16,416 nt of DNA from Chloroflexi bacterium RBG_16_72_14 (GCA_001797035.1 MGOE01000100.1:68933-85348), one strand, 5' to 3'. Counted from the first letter of the stretch, positions 6,961 to 14,809 are shown. Program-made: numbers and translations. Notes: generated from the letters alone by a model not told the origin.

Positions 6961-8345
6961 GACTGCTCCCTCACCGGCCCGAAGAACGTGTACTCGGGCC
7001 CTCCGTCGAGCATCCGCTGCACCATCAGCGCGGCTTCGACGAGGTGGTAGTCGCCCCACATCACCGCCTCGCCGGACGGGACCCCCGAGTCAGTCGGGCA
7101 GTGATCCCAGCCGCGCGGCCGGTGGTAGACGCCGTGGAGCATCAGGCCCTCGTGGCCAGGATCCGTCGAAAGGTACGGCGCCTCGAGCAGCCGTCCCAGC
7201 ACCCCCAGCCCTGCGGCCGTGTAGCGTGCACCTGCCGGATCTGCCCGGCGCGAGAGGTATCGGCCCAGCCGCAGCAGGCCCTGGGCACCGATCGCCGCCG
7301 CCGAGCTGTCCACGGGCTCGTGGGCGTTGAACGGGTCCGCGGGTCGCCCCAGGTAGTCGCCCAGCTTCGCGAGGCCCGGAGCCCCAGTGTCCCAGTACGG
7401 GATGCCGTCCGTGGGGGTGTTCGCGATGAAGAAGTCGCAGGACGCCCTCGCAGCCCGGAGCATCATGGCCGTCACCTCGTCCCGCCCCCCGAATGGCTCG
7501 AGGTCAGCGTCCGGGAGGACCTCGAGGAACTCGAGCTCCTCTGCGTAGCCCGCCATTACCCAAGCAAGGCCTCGCGTCCAGGTCGTCCAGGCGGCATAGC
7601 CCTGCTGCGTGCTGGACGTCCGGAACCGGCCGTCGTTCGTGTTGAACACGCTCTCGTGGGCGACGCGGCCCCACTCGTCATAGATGTCCCGCCCCTCGCC
7701 GTAGAACACGTTGTAGCGGGCGGTCGTGCGGGCGTGCTCGATGCCCCGCCCGAGGAGCGAGATCGCCTCGTCGTTCTCGCCCATCAGGCGATGGCCCAGC
7801 AGATGGGCGAGCGACAGAGCTCGCACGGAGCGGATCGTGTCGCTGAACAGGGACTGGGGGCCGTTGAAGGAGAAGATGTACCCGTCACCGTCGCGCGTGG
7901 TTCGCCAGCGGGCCGCCTGAACCGCGCCGCTCACCTTGAGGGCGAGCTCGTAGAAGGCGAGCTGCCATGGGTCGTCGTCGATCCGGCCCTCCAGCATCAG
8001 ACGCCGCAGATTCCCGTAGGTGCTCACGTTGTTGAAGCCGTGGTCGTGGACGCCCACGTGCGAGACGTGGGACGCCATGTGATGCACGGTGCCGCTCCGG
8101 CCGAGCTCAAGGAACCGATCGTCGCCGGTCGCGTCGAACTGCAGGATCGCCCAGCCGAACTGGAACCCCTGCGTCCACTCGGTCCAGCCCTGGCTGGTGT
8201 AGTGGCCGCGCACGGTGAACACCGGCGAGCCGGCACGAGGGTCCCACGAGCCGCACAGGCCCTCGATCTTTGCTCCGGAGACCGGCCAGAAGGCGGCCAG
8301 CCGCGAGCGCAGGGCCTCGGGGGTGGCGTCCTCGTCGATGTGCAT
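6957..8345 (-). CDS. Glycoside hydrolase family 88-like (unsaturated glucuronyl hydrolase)
   Basis: This 462-residue (alpha/alpha)-barrel protein resembles GH88 enzymes. These hydrate the double bond of 4,5-unsaturated uronic acids at the non-reducing end of lyase products and so release the sugar. Recognisable blocks are WTEWTQGFQFGW (about 54-65), HDHGF with D101, the FSDTIRS block with D169 (these two fit the Asp pair of UGL), a TTWTRGLAWVMAGYAEEL block, DGIPYWDTGAPG, DSSAAAIGAQGLL, and GEAVMWGDYHLVEAL near the end. There is no signal peptide, so it should act in the cytoplasm on imported oligosaccharides. The ATG at 8345 has GGTGG 6 bases upstream; a GTG at 8354 is an alternative. It follows the kinase gene with almost no gap. 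Assignment is from motif memory, and GH105 is a near alternative. Confidence 0.75.
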   Translation of the reverse strand: MHIDEDATPEALRSRLAAFWPVSGAKIEGLCGSWDPRAGSPVFTVRGHYTSQGWTEWTQGFQFGWAILQFDATGDDRFLELGRSGTVHHMASHVSHVGVHDHGFNNVSTYGNLRRLMLEGRIDDDPWQLAFYELALKVSGAVQAARWRTTRDGDGYIFSFNGPQSLFSDTIRSVRALSLAHLLGHRLMGENDEAISLLGRGIEHARTTARYNVFYGEGRDIYDEWGRVAHESVFNTNDGRFRTSSTQQGYAAWTTWTRGLAWVMAGYAEELEFLEVLPDADLEPFGGRDEVTAMMLRAARASCDFFIANTPTDGIPYWDTGAPGLAKLGDYLGRPADPFNAHEPVDSSAAAIGAQGLLRLGRYLSRRADPAGARYTAAGLGVLGRLLEAPYLSTDPGHEGLMLHGVYHRPRGWDHCPTDSGVPSGEAVMWGDYHLVEAALMVQRMLDGGPEYTFFGPVREQS

Positions 8346-8355
8346 CGCCGCCACC

Positions 8356-9441
8356 CTACCGTTGGATCCGCGCGCCCCCGCCGGCGGCGACGCTCAGCAG
8401 CTCGGCAAGGGTGACCTGGCTGGTGTCGCCGCGCGTCGTCTGCAGCAGCGCGCCATGCGCGGTCCCGACGTTCACTGCTGCCTGTGGATCGTCTCGCCCG
8501 GACAGGTAGGTCCAGATGAACCCGCTCGCGAACCCGTCACCGCCGCCGACGCGGTCCTCGACCTCGAGGTCGAAGCTCGGGCCCTGGTGGAAGGCGTCGC
8601 GGGCGGCATCGTAGAGCATCGCGGACCAGCGGTTGCGTGACGCGCTGGAAACCTCGCGGAGCGTCGTGCCGACAAGGGACAGGTTGGCGTTGTCGGCCAC
8701 GACCCTGCGGACCATCGCCCGGTACGCATCAACCGGCAACTCGGTCAGGTTGGTGCCGACGCCCTCCACCTCGTAGCCGAGGCTCTTCTGGAAGTCCTCT
8801 TCGTTGCCGATCAGGCAGTCCACGTACGGGAGGAGGGGGCGCGTCGTCGCGATGGCCGTCGCGCTGTCCCACAGCTTGGAGCGGAAGTTCAGGTCGTACG
8901 ACACCACCGTGCCGTGGCGATGGGCGGCTTTGATCGCCTCGGCCGCCACCTCGCTGGTCGTATCGCTGAGGCAGGTGAAGATGCCGCCGGTGTGGAACCA
9001 GCGAACGCCGCGGCGGCCGAAGAGGTCGTCCCAGTTCACGTCGCCGGGCTTGAGCTGAGAGGTCGCGCTGTAGCCGCGGTCGTAGAGCGTGACCGACGCG
9101 CGCGGCCCGATCCCCACCTCGGTGAAGTTGAGGCCCATCCGCGCTTTCCGGCCGACGCCGTCGAATGCGAAGGTCACCGCTGCCGAGACGTCGATGCCCG
9201 CCGTACGCGCATGGTTGCGGACGATCGCGCCAACCGGATTGTCCACGAGGCCACCGATCCAGCCCGTCCGCAGCCCGAGGCGGGAGAGAGCGTAGGCGAC
9301 GTTGTACTCGCCGCCGCCGACATACACCTCGAAGCTCGGCGTGAACTCGATCCGGTCGTGCCCAGGAGGGCTGAGGCGGATCATGCACTCGCCAAGGCTG
9401 ACAAGATCGAGCTCCGCCTCCAGCGCCGGTCGCAGCTGCAC
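8356..9441 (-). CDS. PfkB-family sugar kinase, probably 2-keto-3-deoxygluconate kinase
   Basis: This 361-residue ribokinase-fold kinase starts its PfkB domain at V14-S-L-G-E-C-M-I-R-L with the GGGEYNVAYALSRLG glycine-rich block (42-56). The central YDLNFRSKLW (182-191) and the ATP/catalytic signature D296-R-V-G-G-G-D302-G-F complete the family, with D302 as catalytic base. The DRVGGGD form is common in Gram-positive-type KDG kinases. The predicted reaction is KDG plus ATP to KDPG, feeding the aldolase encoded downstream. It is slightly longer than usual KdgK. The start is a GTG, supported by GGAGGA (minus strand of 9450-9455) 8 bases upstream. It is the first gene of the operon, downstream of a LacI-type operator. 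Confidence 0.85.
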   Translation of the reverse strand: MQLRPALEAELDLVSLGECMIRLSPPGHDRIEFTPSFEVYVGGGEYNVAYALSRLGLRTGWIGGLVDNPVGAIVRNHARTAGIDVSAAVTFAFDGVGRKARMGLNFTEVGIGPRASVTLYDRGYSATSQLKPGDVNWDDLFGRRGVRWFHTGGIFTCLSDTTSEVAAEAIKAAHRHGTVVSYDLNFRSKLWDSATAIATTRPLLPYVDCLIGNEEDFQKSLGYEVEGVGTNLTELPVDAYRAMVRRVVADNANLSLVGTTLREVSSASRNRWSAMLYDAARDAFHQGPSFDLEVEDRVGGGDGFASGFIWTYLSGRDDPQAAVNVGTAHGALLQTTRGDTSQVTLAELLSVAAGGGARIQR

Positions 9442-9477
9442 GGGATGGGTCCTCCGGGCGGGTTTGGGCGGTGTACT

Positions 9478-9489
9478 GAAAGCGCTTTC
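9478..9489. promoter_or_regulatory. LacI-family operator, kinase operon
   Basis: GAAAGCGCTTTC is a perfect 12-base palindrome with the central CG-type half-sites of LacI-family operators. It lies 37 bases before the kinase GTG, between that gene and the 3' end of the LacI-family gene. It is the most symmetrical of the four matching sites (the others are at 11935, 12084 and 14806). Confidence 0.8.
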
Positions 9490-9491
9490 TT

Positions 9492-9520
9492 ACTCAAGCA
9501 CACCAGCCTGACGAGGTCAA
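9492..9520 (-). promoter_or_regulatory. Candidate promoter of the kinase-GH88-aldolase operon
   Basis: Read on the minus strand, TTGACC (9520-9515) is a good -35 match, and TTGAGT (9497-9492) 17 bases later is a weak -10 match (3 of 6). The operator begins 3 bases downstream of it, a position that would block transcription start. The -10 is poor, so the exact start is uncertain. Confidence 0.35.
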
Positions 9521-9582
9521 GTCGGAATCGCGCGAGGTTGGAGAACCCGGTGCGTCTCCGTGTCGGGCGACCGGCCGTCTCA

Positions 9583-10656
9583 TCAGCCCGCAGTGGGAAG
9601 CCGGACCTCACTGCGCACGCGGTTGGCGGCCGGGGCAGCCGTGCTCTCCCGGATCATGAGCGGCGCCGGCAGCAGGGGCTGCTGCGGTGGGCGCTCGCCG
9701 CGCAGCACTTGCGCGACAAGCAGCCAGGCCGTGGTCCCGAGCTCCCGCTGCGGGTTGGCCGCGGTGGTCAGCGCCGGCTTGGCGTACCGGGCGAAGGCGA
9801 TGTCGTCGAAGCCCGTAAGGGAGATCTCGCCCGGCACGTCGATGCCCAGCTCGTCGAGCCGCGCGAGCGCGCCGAATGCAACGAGGTCGCTGAAACAGAC
9901 GAGGGCGGTCGGATTCGACGACAGCGCAGCGTCCACCGCGGCATATCCCGACTCCATGGTCGCGCCGGCCGGCACCGGTGTGGAGTGCAGGCCGAACGCC
10001 GACGCCTGGCTGATCGCGCGCGATCGCTCCTGGGCCTGCCACGACTGTTCCGGGCCGGCGAGGTACGCGACCTCGGTGTGGCCGAGGGTGGCCAGGTGGC
10101 CCGCAAGCTCGAGCATCGCGCCGAAGTTGTCCACCGAGACCGTGGGCAATCCGACGCCGACCGAGGCCCGGTTGACGAGGACGACATTGAGCGACTCGCC
10201 CTCGAATTCGCGAAGAGACTCGACCGACATGCGGGGCGAGACCAGGATGAGCGCGTCCACCTGGCGGAGCAGGCCGCGCCCCAGCTCGATCTCCTCGCCC
10301 GGATCCTCGTTCGCATCGGCGATGAGCATTCGATAGCCGTCGGCCACCGCCGAGGCATTCATCGCCTTGATGATGTCGTAGAAGTACGGATTCGCCAGGT
10401 TCGGGACGACCACGCCGACCATGCGTGAGACGCCCGTTGCCAGACCCTGCGCCGCCGCGTTCGGGCGATAACCGAGCTCGGCTGCGGCGCGGCGGACCCG
10501 ATCGGCCAGATCTGGACGCACCGACTCGGTCCGGCTCATGACGCGGGAAACGGTGGCGATCGACACCCCCGCGGCATCGGCCACCTGCTGGATCGTGATC
10601 CGACCGCCGCGACGGGACGACGAATGCGGGGACCCGGGCGGGTCTACGCTACGCAT
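9583..10656 (-). CDS. LacI-family transcriptional regulator
   Basis: This 357-residue repressor-type protein has an N-terminal helix-turn-helix (about 20-45: ITIQQVADAAGVSIATVSRVM) and a hinge helix region at R64-P-N-A-A-A-Q-G-L72-A-T-G, where the leucine is the usual minor-groove intercalating residue. The periplasmic-binding-protein-like sensor domain runs from about 78 to the end (MVGVVVPNLANPYF, CFSDLVAFGAL, ISLTGFDDIAFARY). A 17-residue polar extension precedes the HTH. AAGGA 5 bases upstream supports the ATG. The ligand is unknown, plausibly KDG, KDPG or a related sugar acid. Four matching palindromes nearby are the probable targets. None is seen in the 147 bases before its own start, so direct autoregulation is not apparent. 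Confidence 0.93.
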   Translation of the reverse strand: MRSVDPPGSPHSSSRRGGRITIQQVADAAGVSIATVSRVMSRTESVRPDLADRVRRAAAELGYRPNAAAQGLATGVSRMVGVVVPNLANPYFYDIIKAMNASAVADGYRMLIADANEDPGEEIELGRGLLRQVDALILVSPRMSVESLREFEGESLNVVLVNRASVGVGLPTVSVDNFGAMLELAGHLATLGHTEVAYLAGPEQSWQAQERSRAISQASAFGLHSTPVPAGATMESGYAAVDAALSSNPTALVCFSDLVAFGALARLDELGIDVPGEISLTGFDDIAFARYAKPALTTAANPQRELGTTAWLLVAQVLRGERPPQQPLLPAPLMIRESTAAPAANRVRSEVRLPTAG

Positions 10657-10803
10657 CTCGGTCCTTCTTCAGGTGTCGACAAGAGGCACACCGGATGATC
10701 GTGCTCCGTGGCGAATGGCTGGCGCAGCAACGCTGAACGCCCGGAATCGTAGGCGATCTGAGAGCTCCGCGGCGATGCCCAGCGTGTCGAATGGAGGGTG
10801 TGG

Positions 10804-11931
10804 TCAAGCATGAATCGGCGGCGCTGAATCACCCGGAACCTCGGACCATGCTCCGACGGCTGCGCTGGCTTCGATGGCGGCGCACAGCCGCGCGGCACGA
10901 ACGGCCGATGCGAACGTCCACGGAAAGGGCTCATCGAACGCGACGTGACGCAGGAATGCCAGCCACTGGGCGCGGAACTCGTATCCTGGCGGCGAGGGCA
11001 CGGACCGCCAAACGCCGACAGGACCGTCCGACCATGGGGCTCCGTCCCCCATTGCCTCCTCGGTGATCCAGCACCCGGCGGGGGTGACATGGGCGGTCGC
11101 GCGCAGCCCGTGCACGACCAGCGTGAACGGCGTGAACGGGCGCTCCACCCACGATGAACTCACGCTGGCGGTGGCGCCGTTGTCGAGCCGCAGGAGCACG
11201 TGCGCCACGTCCTCGACGGTCACCGGGTAGGCGTTTCCGCGCTCGTCCCGGCGTTCGGCGACGTGCGTAGCCGTGAGGGCCGCTACCGCTACCGGCCGGC
11301 CGACGAGCTCCAGGAGGTAGCTCCAGTGGGTGAACAGGTCCGGGATGAGCGAACCTCCTGCCTCGCGACGAAAGTTCCACGATGGCCGTTGCGCCGGCCG
11401 ATCCGTGCCGTCGTGCACCCAGTAGCCGAATGCGCCGCGGACGTCGACGACGGCACCCAGCGTGCCGGCAGCGAGGAGACGGCGCAGTGCGATGTAGCCC
11501 GGGGTGAACAACTTGTCATGCACGATCCCCGTTCGGAGGCCGCGCTCGCGGGACAGCTTGGCCAGCGCCTCCGCCTCAGCTGCTTCGAGGGCGAGCGGCT
11601 TCTCGACATACACGTGCTTCCCCGCCTCGAGCGCGACGCTCACCGCCGCCGGACGCACGTCCGGACGACGGGCGTCGAAATACACGTCGACTCCGGGGTC
11701 CGCCAGGACGGCGTCGAGATCGGTCGTCCAACCGGCCCCGCAAGTGGCTGCGAGTCGCTCGAGCACAGAGGCATCCCGCCCGACGAGCACGAGCCGGAGG
11801 CGGACGGGCTCCGTCCCATCCGGGGGCCGGAGCCCCTCGGCCGCGAGCGGGACAAGCGCTTCTCGCAGGTGGCGAGCGGACCCCATCCGCCCGGTCACGC
11901 CGGCCACCGCGATCGTCAGTTGCCGCGACAT
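10804..11931 (-). CDS. Gfo/Idh/MocA-family oxidoreductase
   Basis: This 375-residue NAD(P)-dependent sugar oxidoreductase has a Rossmann domain starting at L5-T-I-A-V-A-G-V-T-G-R-M-G, with a long insertion after the first helix (about 27-45). The family E110-K111-P112 motif (HVYVEKPLAL) carries the catalytic-type lysine. The second conserved block, AGGSLIPD198-x3-H202, matches the metal/acid-base Asp-His pair of the family. The C-terminal domain is the open beta-sheet substrate domain. Family members oxidise ring hydroxyls, often at C3, or inositol and sugar-acid hydroxyls. It faces the GMC gene across a 210-base divergent region with an operator for each side; its operator sits 3 bases before the ATG and overlaps the expected ribosome site. 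The substrate is not predictable. Confidence 0.88.
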   Translation of the reverse strand: MSRQLTIAVAGVTGRMGSARHLREALVPLAAEGLRPPDGTEPVRLRLVLVGRDASVLERLAATCGAGWTTDLDAVLADPGVDVYFDARRPDVRPAAVSVALEAGKHVYVEKPLALEAAEAEALAKLSRERGLRTGIVHDKLFTPGYIALRRLLAAGTLGAVVDVRGAFGYWVHDGTDRPAQRPSWNFRREAGGSLIPDLFTHWSYLLELVGRPVAVAALTATHVAERRDERGNAYPVTVEDVAHVLLRLDNGATASVSSSWVERPFTPFTLVVHGLRATAHVTPAGCWITEEAMGDGAPWSDGPVGVWRSVPSPPGYEFRAQWLAFLRHVAFDEPFPWTFASAVRAARLCAAIEASAAVGAWSEVPGDSAPPIHA

Positions 11932-11934
11932 ACC

Positions 11935-11946
11935 GGAAGCGCTTCC
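11935..11946. promoter_or_regulatory. LacI-family operator, Gfo/Idh gene
   Basis: GGAAGCGCTTCC is a perfect 12-base palindrome ending 3 bases before the Gfo/Idh start codon. It shares the GRAAGCGYTTHC pattern with the sites at 9478, 12084 and 14806. Because it covers the 5' leader up to the start codon, a bound repressor would act as a roadblock or at a very close promoter. Confidence 0.7.
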
Positions 11947-12018
11947 TCACAGCACCACGTGATCGCCCTTTCGATGCCCCGCCATTCGGCTATGCGGGCT
12001 CCGCGTGCGCCATGCAAT

Positions 12019-12046
12019 CTTGCGGCCGACGCGCCGGGACCGCAAG
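12019..12046. repeat. Inverted repeat upstream of the GMC promoter
   Basis: The arms CTTGCGG (12019-12025) and CCGCAAG (12040-12046) are exact inverses, 14 bases apart, ending 4 bases before the TTGACA at 12051. The position suits a second regulator such as an activator upstream of -35, or it may be chance in GC-rich DNA. Confidence 0.35.
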
Positions 12047-12050
12047 TGGC

Positions 12051-12080
12051 TTGACACCGGGCACCCGGTCGGAAGAGACT
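12051..12080 (+). promoter_or_regulatory. Candidate promoter of the GMC gene
   Basis: A perfect -35 TTGACA (12051-12056) is followed after 18 bases by a weak GAGACT -10 (12075-12080). An exact inverted repeat, ACCGGG-CA-CCCGGT (12056-12069), lies in the spacer. The operator at 12084 follows immediately, covering the expected start of transcription. Confidence 0.45.
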
Positions 12081-12083
12081 GCT

Positions 12084-12095
12084 GAAAGCGTTTAC
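12084..12095. promoter_or_regulatory. LacI-family operator, GMC gene
   Basis: GAAAGCGTTTAC is an imperfect copy of the palindrome at 9478, differing at two positions of the right half. With its flanks it reads TGAAAGCGTTTACT, close to the classic CcpA/LacI-type operator pattern. It lies 46 bases before the GMC start and just downstream of the candidate promoter. Confidence 0.7.
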
Positions 12096-12122
12096 TGACG
12101 CCGCCCGACAACGGGCCCGGGT

Positions 12123-12136
12123 CCTCGTCGCGAGGG
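12123..12136 (+). promoter_or_regulatory. Ribosome site of the GMC gene inside a small hairpin
   Basis: The Shine-Dalgarno GAGGG (12132-12136) lies 5 bases before the ATG at 12142 and is mostly paired in the hairpin CCTCG (12123-12127) / CGAGG (12131-12135) with a 3-base loop. Another short stem, GCCCG/CGGGC, lies at 12103-12116. This may dampen translation; no regulator is implied. Confidence 0.35.
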
Positions 12137-12141
12137 TTGAG

Positions 12142-13803
12142 ATGACGCAGATGGATGAGGCCTTCGATTATGTCATCGTGGGCGGCGGTACCGCGGGGTG
12201 CGTACTGGCCGCGCGGCTGTCCGAGGACCAGTCTGTCAGGGTGCTCCTGATCGAGGCGGGTCCCGAGGACAAGAGCGTGTGGATCCACCTCCCGATCGGG
12301 TTCGCCAAGATGACTGACAGCCCGTTCGAGTGGGGGTTCCGCAGCCAGCCGATCCGCAGTTGCGGCGATCGGGTGATCCCGCTTGCCCAGGGCAAGGTCA
12401 TCGGCGGAGGCGGGTCGATCAACGCGCAGGTGTTCACGCGCGGGACCCCGAACGACTACGACGGCTGGGCGCGCGACTTTGGGGCCACGGGGTGGTCGTT
12501 CCCCGAGATCCAGCCCTACTTCGTCCGATCCGAGGACAACGAGCGCCTGTCCTCGCCGTGGCACGGGACGGGCGGTCCCCTGGGCGTCTCCGACATCCAC
12601 GATCCGAATCCGCTCACCAAGGCGTGGGTCAAGGCGGGCCAGGAATACGGCCTGCCCTACAACGGTGACTTCAACGGCGAGACGCAGTACGGCGTCGGCG
12701 TGTACCAGACCACGACCCGCCACGCCCGCCGCTGCAGCGCGGCGGTCGGTTACCTCAAGCCGGCGCGCAAGCGGGGCAATCTGACGGTCGCGATCCGACA
12801 GCAGGTCAACCGAGTGGTGCTCGAGGGCAGGCGGGCGGTCGCCGTCGAAGCCAGCGAGGGCTCATTGGTCCACCGCTACAGCGCGAAGCGCGAAGTGATA
12901 CTGGCCGCCGGCTCCATCGGCTCGCCCAAGATCCTGCAGCTATCCGGCATCGGCGATCCCGAGGACCTGCGCCGGGCCGGCGTCGACGTGCGCTACGAGC
13001 TGCCGGGCGTTGGCAAGAACCTCATGGACCACTGCGACCTCGACATCGTGTACGAGCTTCAGAAGTACATCAGCATGGACCGGCTCAGCCGGATGTTCCG
13101 TCCATATACGATCCTGGCCGGGATCCAGTACGTCGTCTACAAGAGCGGGCCGTTGACCTCGACGCTGGTGGAGGGCGGTGCGTTCACCTACGGCAACCGC
13201 GAGGAGCCGACACCGGATCTCCAATTCCACTTCCTGCCCGCGGCCGGCGTGGAGGCAGGTATCGCGAAGCTGCCCACGGGCTACGGCTGCACGCTCAATT
13301 CGTACTTCCTGCGCCCCCGCAGCCGCGGCAGCGTCCGGATCGCCTCGTCCGACCCGTCCCAGGCCCCGCTCATCGATCCCAACTACGTCTCCGACGAGTA
13401 CGACCTCAAAATGAGCGCCGAGGGCCTGCGCCAGATGCGCGAAATCATGGCTCAGCGGTCGATGGCACGGCTTGTCAGGAAGGAGCTGCTCGCCGGCGAC
13501 CGAAACCTCAAGACCGAGGCAGACCACATCCGGTACGTGCGGGAGCACGGGCGCACGTCGTACCACCACGCAGGCACTTGTGCCATGGGCGTGTCCGAGT
13601 CCTCGGTCGTGTCGCCCCAGCTCAAGGTGCACGGGATCGAGGGGCTGCGGGTCGTGGACTGCTCGATCATGCCGCGCATCGTGAGCTCGAACACGCAAGC
13701 CGCCACGGTGATGATCGCAGAGAAGGCCGCGGACATGATCCGCGGCATCGCCGCACCCGCCCTGTTCGGGCGCGAGGCGGCACCGTCTCTCGCGCCCGCC
13801 TGA
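12142..13803 (+). CDS. GMC-family FAD-dependent oxidoreductase
   Basis: This 553-residue flavoprotein of the glucose-methanol-choline family opens with the FAD dinucleotide fold (YVIVGGGTAGCVLAARLSE, residues 10-28, ending in IEAG at 37-40). GMC signature 1 lies at 82-104 (GKVIGGGGSINAQVFTRG) and signature 2 near 251-270 (ILAAGSIGSPKILQLSGIG). The C-terminal active-site region has the catalytic H475/H476 in YHHAGTCAMG and N517 in VSSNTQAATVMIAEKA, which gives His-Asn chemistry. There is no signal peptide. It resembles the alcohol/choline dehydrogenase branch, but the substrate may be an alcohol, aryl alcohol or sugar hydroxyl. Start ATG follows GAGGG. It is controlled from its own operator-bearing promoter and followed 109 bases later by the isomerase gene. 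Confidence 0.9.
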   Translation: MTQMDEAFDYVIVGGGTAGCVLAARLSEDQSVRVLLIEAGPEDKSVWIHLPIGFAKMTDSPFEWGFRSQPIRSCGDRVIPLAQGKVIGGGGSINAQVFTRGTPNDYDGWARDFGATGWSFPEIQPYFVRSEDNERLSSPWHGTGGPLGVSDIHDPNPLTKAWVKAGQEYGLPYNGDFNGETQYGVGVYQTTTRHARRCSAAVGYLKPARKRGNLTVAIRQQVNRVVLEGRRAVAVEASEGSLVHRYSAKREVILAAGSIGSPKILQLSGIGDPEDLRRAGVDVRYELPGVGKNLMDHCDLDIVYELQKYISMDRLSRMFRPYTILAGIQYVVYKSGPLTSTLVEGGAFTYGNREEPTPDLQFHFLPAAGVEAGIAKLPTGYGCTLNSYFLRPRSRGSVRIASSDPSQAPLIDPNYVSDEYDLKMSAEGLRQMREIMAQRSMARLVRKELLAGDRNLKTEADHIRYVREHGRTSYHHAGTCAMGVSESSVVSPQLKVHGIEGLRVVDCSIMPRIVSSNTQAATVMIAEKAADMIRGIAAPALFGREAAPSLAPA

Positions 13804-13912
13804 CACAGCACGACCGTCGCGCTCGGGCCGCCGGTTCCGGCCCTGCCCGGGCGCGGTGGCCACCACGCCGCCTCGGCTTCGTCCCACCGGGTGCCGCTGA
13901 CGGGAGACCAGC

Positions 13913-14722
13913 ATGGATCTGTCCGATTGCAGCCTGAACACCATCACCGTCCCCTCACTGTCGTTGCAGCAGATCGTCGACCAGGCGCTTCGCCGTGGTA
14001 TTCCAGCGATCGCGCCGTGGCGCGACATCGTCCAGGCGGCGGGCGTGGAGGAGGCCGGGCGCATCGTCCGGGCCTCCGGCCTCCGAGTTAGCTCCTTGGT
14101 CCGGGGTGGCCTGTTCACGGCAACCGATGAGGCGGGGCGGCGGACCGCCATTGAGGACAACCTGCGTGCGCTCGAGGAGGCCCATGCCCTCGGCACCGAC
14201 TGCCTGATCCTCGTCTGCGGCGGGCTGATCGGCAAGGACCTCGTCGGGTCGCGGGCCATGGTCCGTGACGGGATCGAGGCCATCTTGCCGCACGCGGCGG
14301 CCGCCGGCATCCGCCTCGGGATCGAGCCGCTCCACCCGATGATGGTCACGGACCGGTCCGTGATTGCGACCCTGGGTGAGGCCAACGATCTCGCAGAACG
14401 GATCAACAGTCCATTCGTCGGCGTGATCGTGGACGTGTACCACGTCTGGTGGGACGCCTACCTGTGGGAAGAGATCAGCCGGGCGGGGACGCGCGTACTC
14501 GGTCACCATGTGTCTGACTGGGTCACCCCGATCATGGGCCAGCTGTCGAGCCGGGGCATGATGGGCGACGGCTGCATCGACCTGCCGGCGATCGCGGCCG
14601 CGGTCCGCTCGGCAGGCTATGGCGGGTCAGTCGAGATCGAGATCCTGAGCGACCACTGGTGGGCCCAGCCGGCGGACCACGTTCTCGACGTCGCTCTCGA
14701 ACGGTTCGTGGAATGCGTTTGA
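13913..14722 (+). CDS. Sugar-phosphate isomerase/epimerase-like TIM barrel (AP-endonuclease 2 family)
   Basis: This 269-residue TIM-barrel protein belongs to the xylose-isomerase-like family. Conserved strand-end residues fit a divalent-metal site: E138 with H141 (GIEPLHP), D174 and H177 (VDVYHVWWD), H199 or H200 with D202 (GHHVSDW), and E243 in EIEILSDHWW. Family reactions include ketose/aldose isomerisation, epimerisation and, in some members, cleavage of 3-keto-glycosides, so the exact role is open. GGGAG (13902-13906) 6 bases upstream supports the ATG. It probably shares a transcript with the GMC gene. A GMC oxidoreductase followed by such a barrel suggests oxidation then rearrangement or elimination of the same sugar, which is inference. 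Confidence 0.85.
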   Translation: MDLSDCSLNTITVPSLSLQQIVDQALRRGIPAIAPWRDIVQAAGVEEAGRIVRASGLRVSSLVRGGLFTATDEAGRRTAIEDNLRALEEAHALGTDCLILVCGGLIGKDLVGSRAMVRDGIEAILPHAAAAGIRLGIEPLHPMMVTDRSVIATLGEANDLAERINSPFVGVIVDVYHVWWDAYLWEEISRAGTRVLGHHVSDWVTPIMGQLSSRGMMGDGCIDLPAIAAAVRSAGYGGSVEIEILSDHWWAQPADHVLDVALERFVECV

Positions 14723-14728
14723 CTAACT

Positions 14729-14745
14729 CGGTCCGGGCCCGACCG
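14729..14745 (+). terminator. Possible terminator hairpin after the isomerase gene
   Basis: CGGTC (14729-14733) and GACCG (14741-14745) form a 5-bp stem around a CGGGCCC loop, 6 bases after the isomerase stop and before the next promoter. No T-tract follows, so it is a weak candidate. Confidence 0.25.
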
Positions 14746-14779
14746 CGTGCACAGCAGCGACCTGCCGTAACCCCAACCG

Positions 14780-14809
14780 TTGACACCCTGTTCCCCGAAG
14801 TGCTAGAAA
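14780..14809 (+). promoter_or_regulatory. Candidate promoter of the CoA-transferase gene
   Basis: A perfect -35 TTGACA (14780-14785) and a -10-like TAGAAA (14804-14809, 4 of 6) are 18 bases apart. The operator at 14806-14817 overlaps the -10, a classic repression layout. The same TTGACACC octamer begins the GMC promoter at 12051. Confidence 0.55.

Noticed and set aside
7044..8414. A 456-codon + strand frame over the GH88-like gene
   Set aside because: It is antisense to a protein with clear family motifs, and its translation is a compositionally biased shadow of that gene.
8914..10428. A 504-codon open frame on the + strand across the kinase and LacI-family genes
   Set aside because: It is antisense to two well-supported genes, crosses an intergenic promoter/operator region and shows no recognisable domains. 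Long spurious frames are common in GC-rich DNA.
12142..13803. Naming the GMC gene betA (choline dehydrogenase)
   Set aside because: General GMC motifs are present, but no betaine aldehyde dehydrogenase, BetI or choline transporter is nearby and the context is sugar metabolism.
13855..13864. The palindrome GGTGGCCACC between the GMC and isomerase genes
   Set aside because: It is short, GC-rich, without a loop or T-tract, and not repeated at other regulatory positions.
12940..14406. A 488-codon - strand frame over the GMC and isomerase genes
   Set aside because: It is antisense to two genes with clear motifs and spans their gap; no domain is recognisable.
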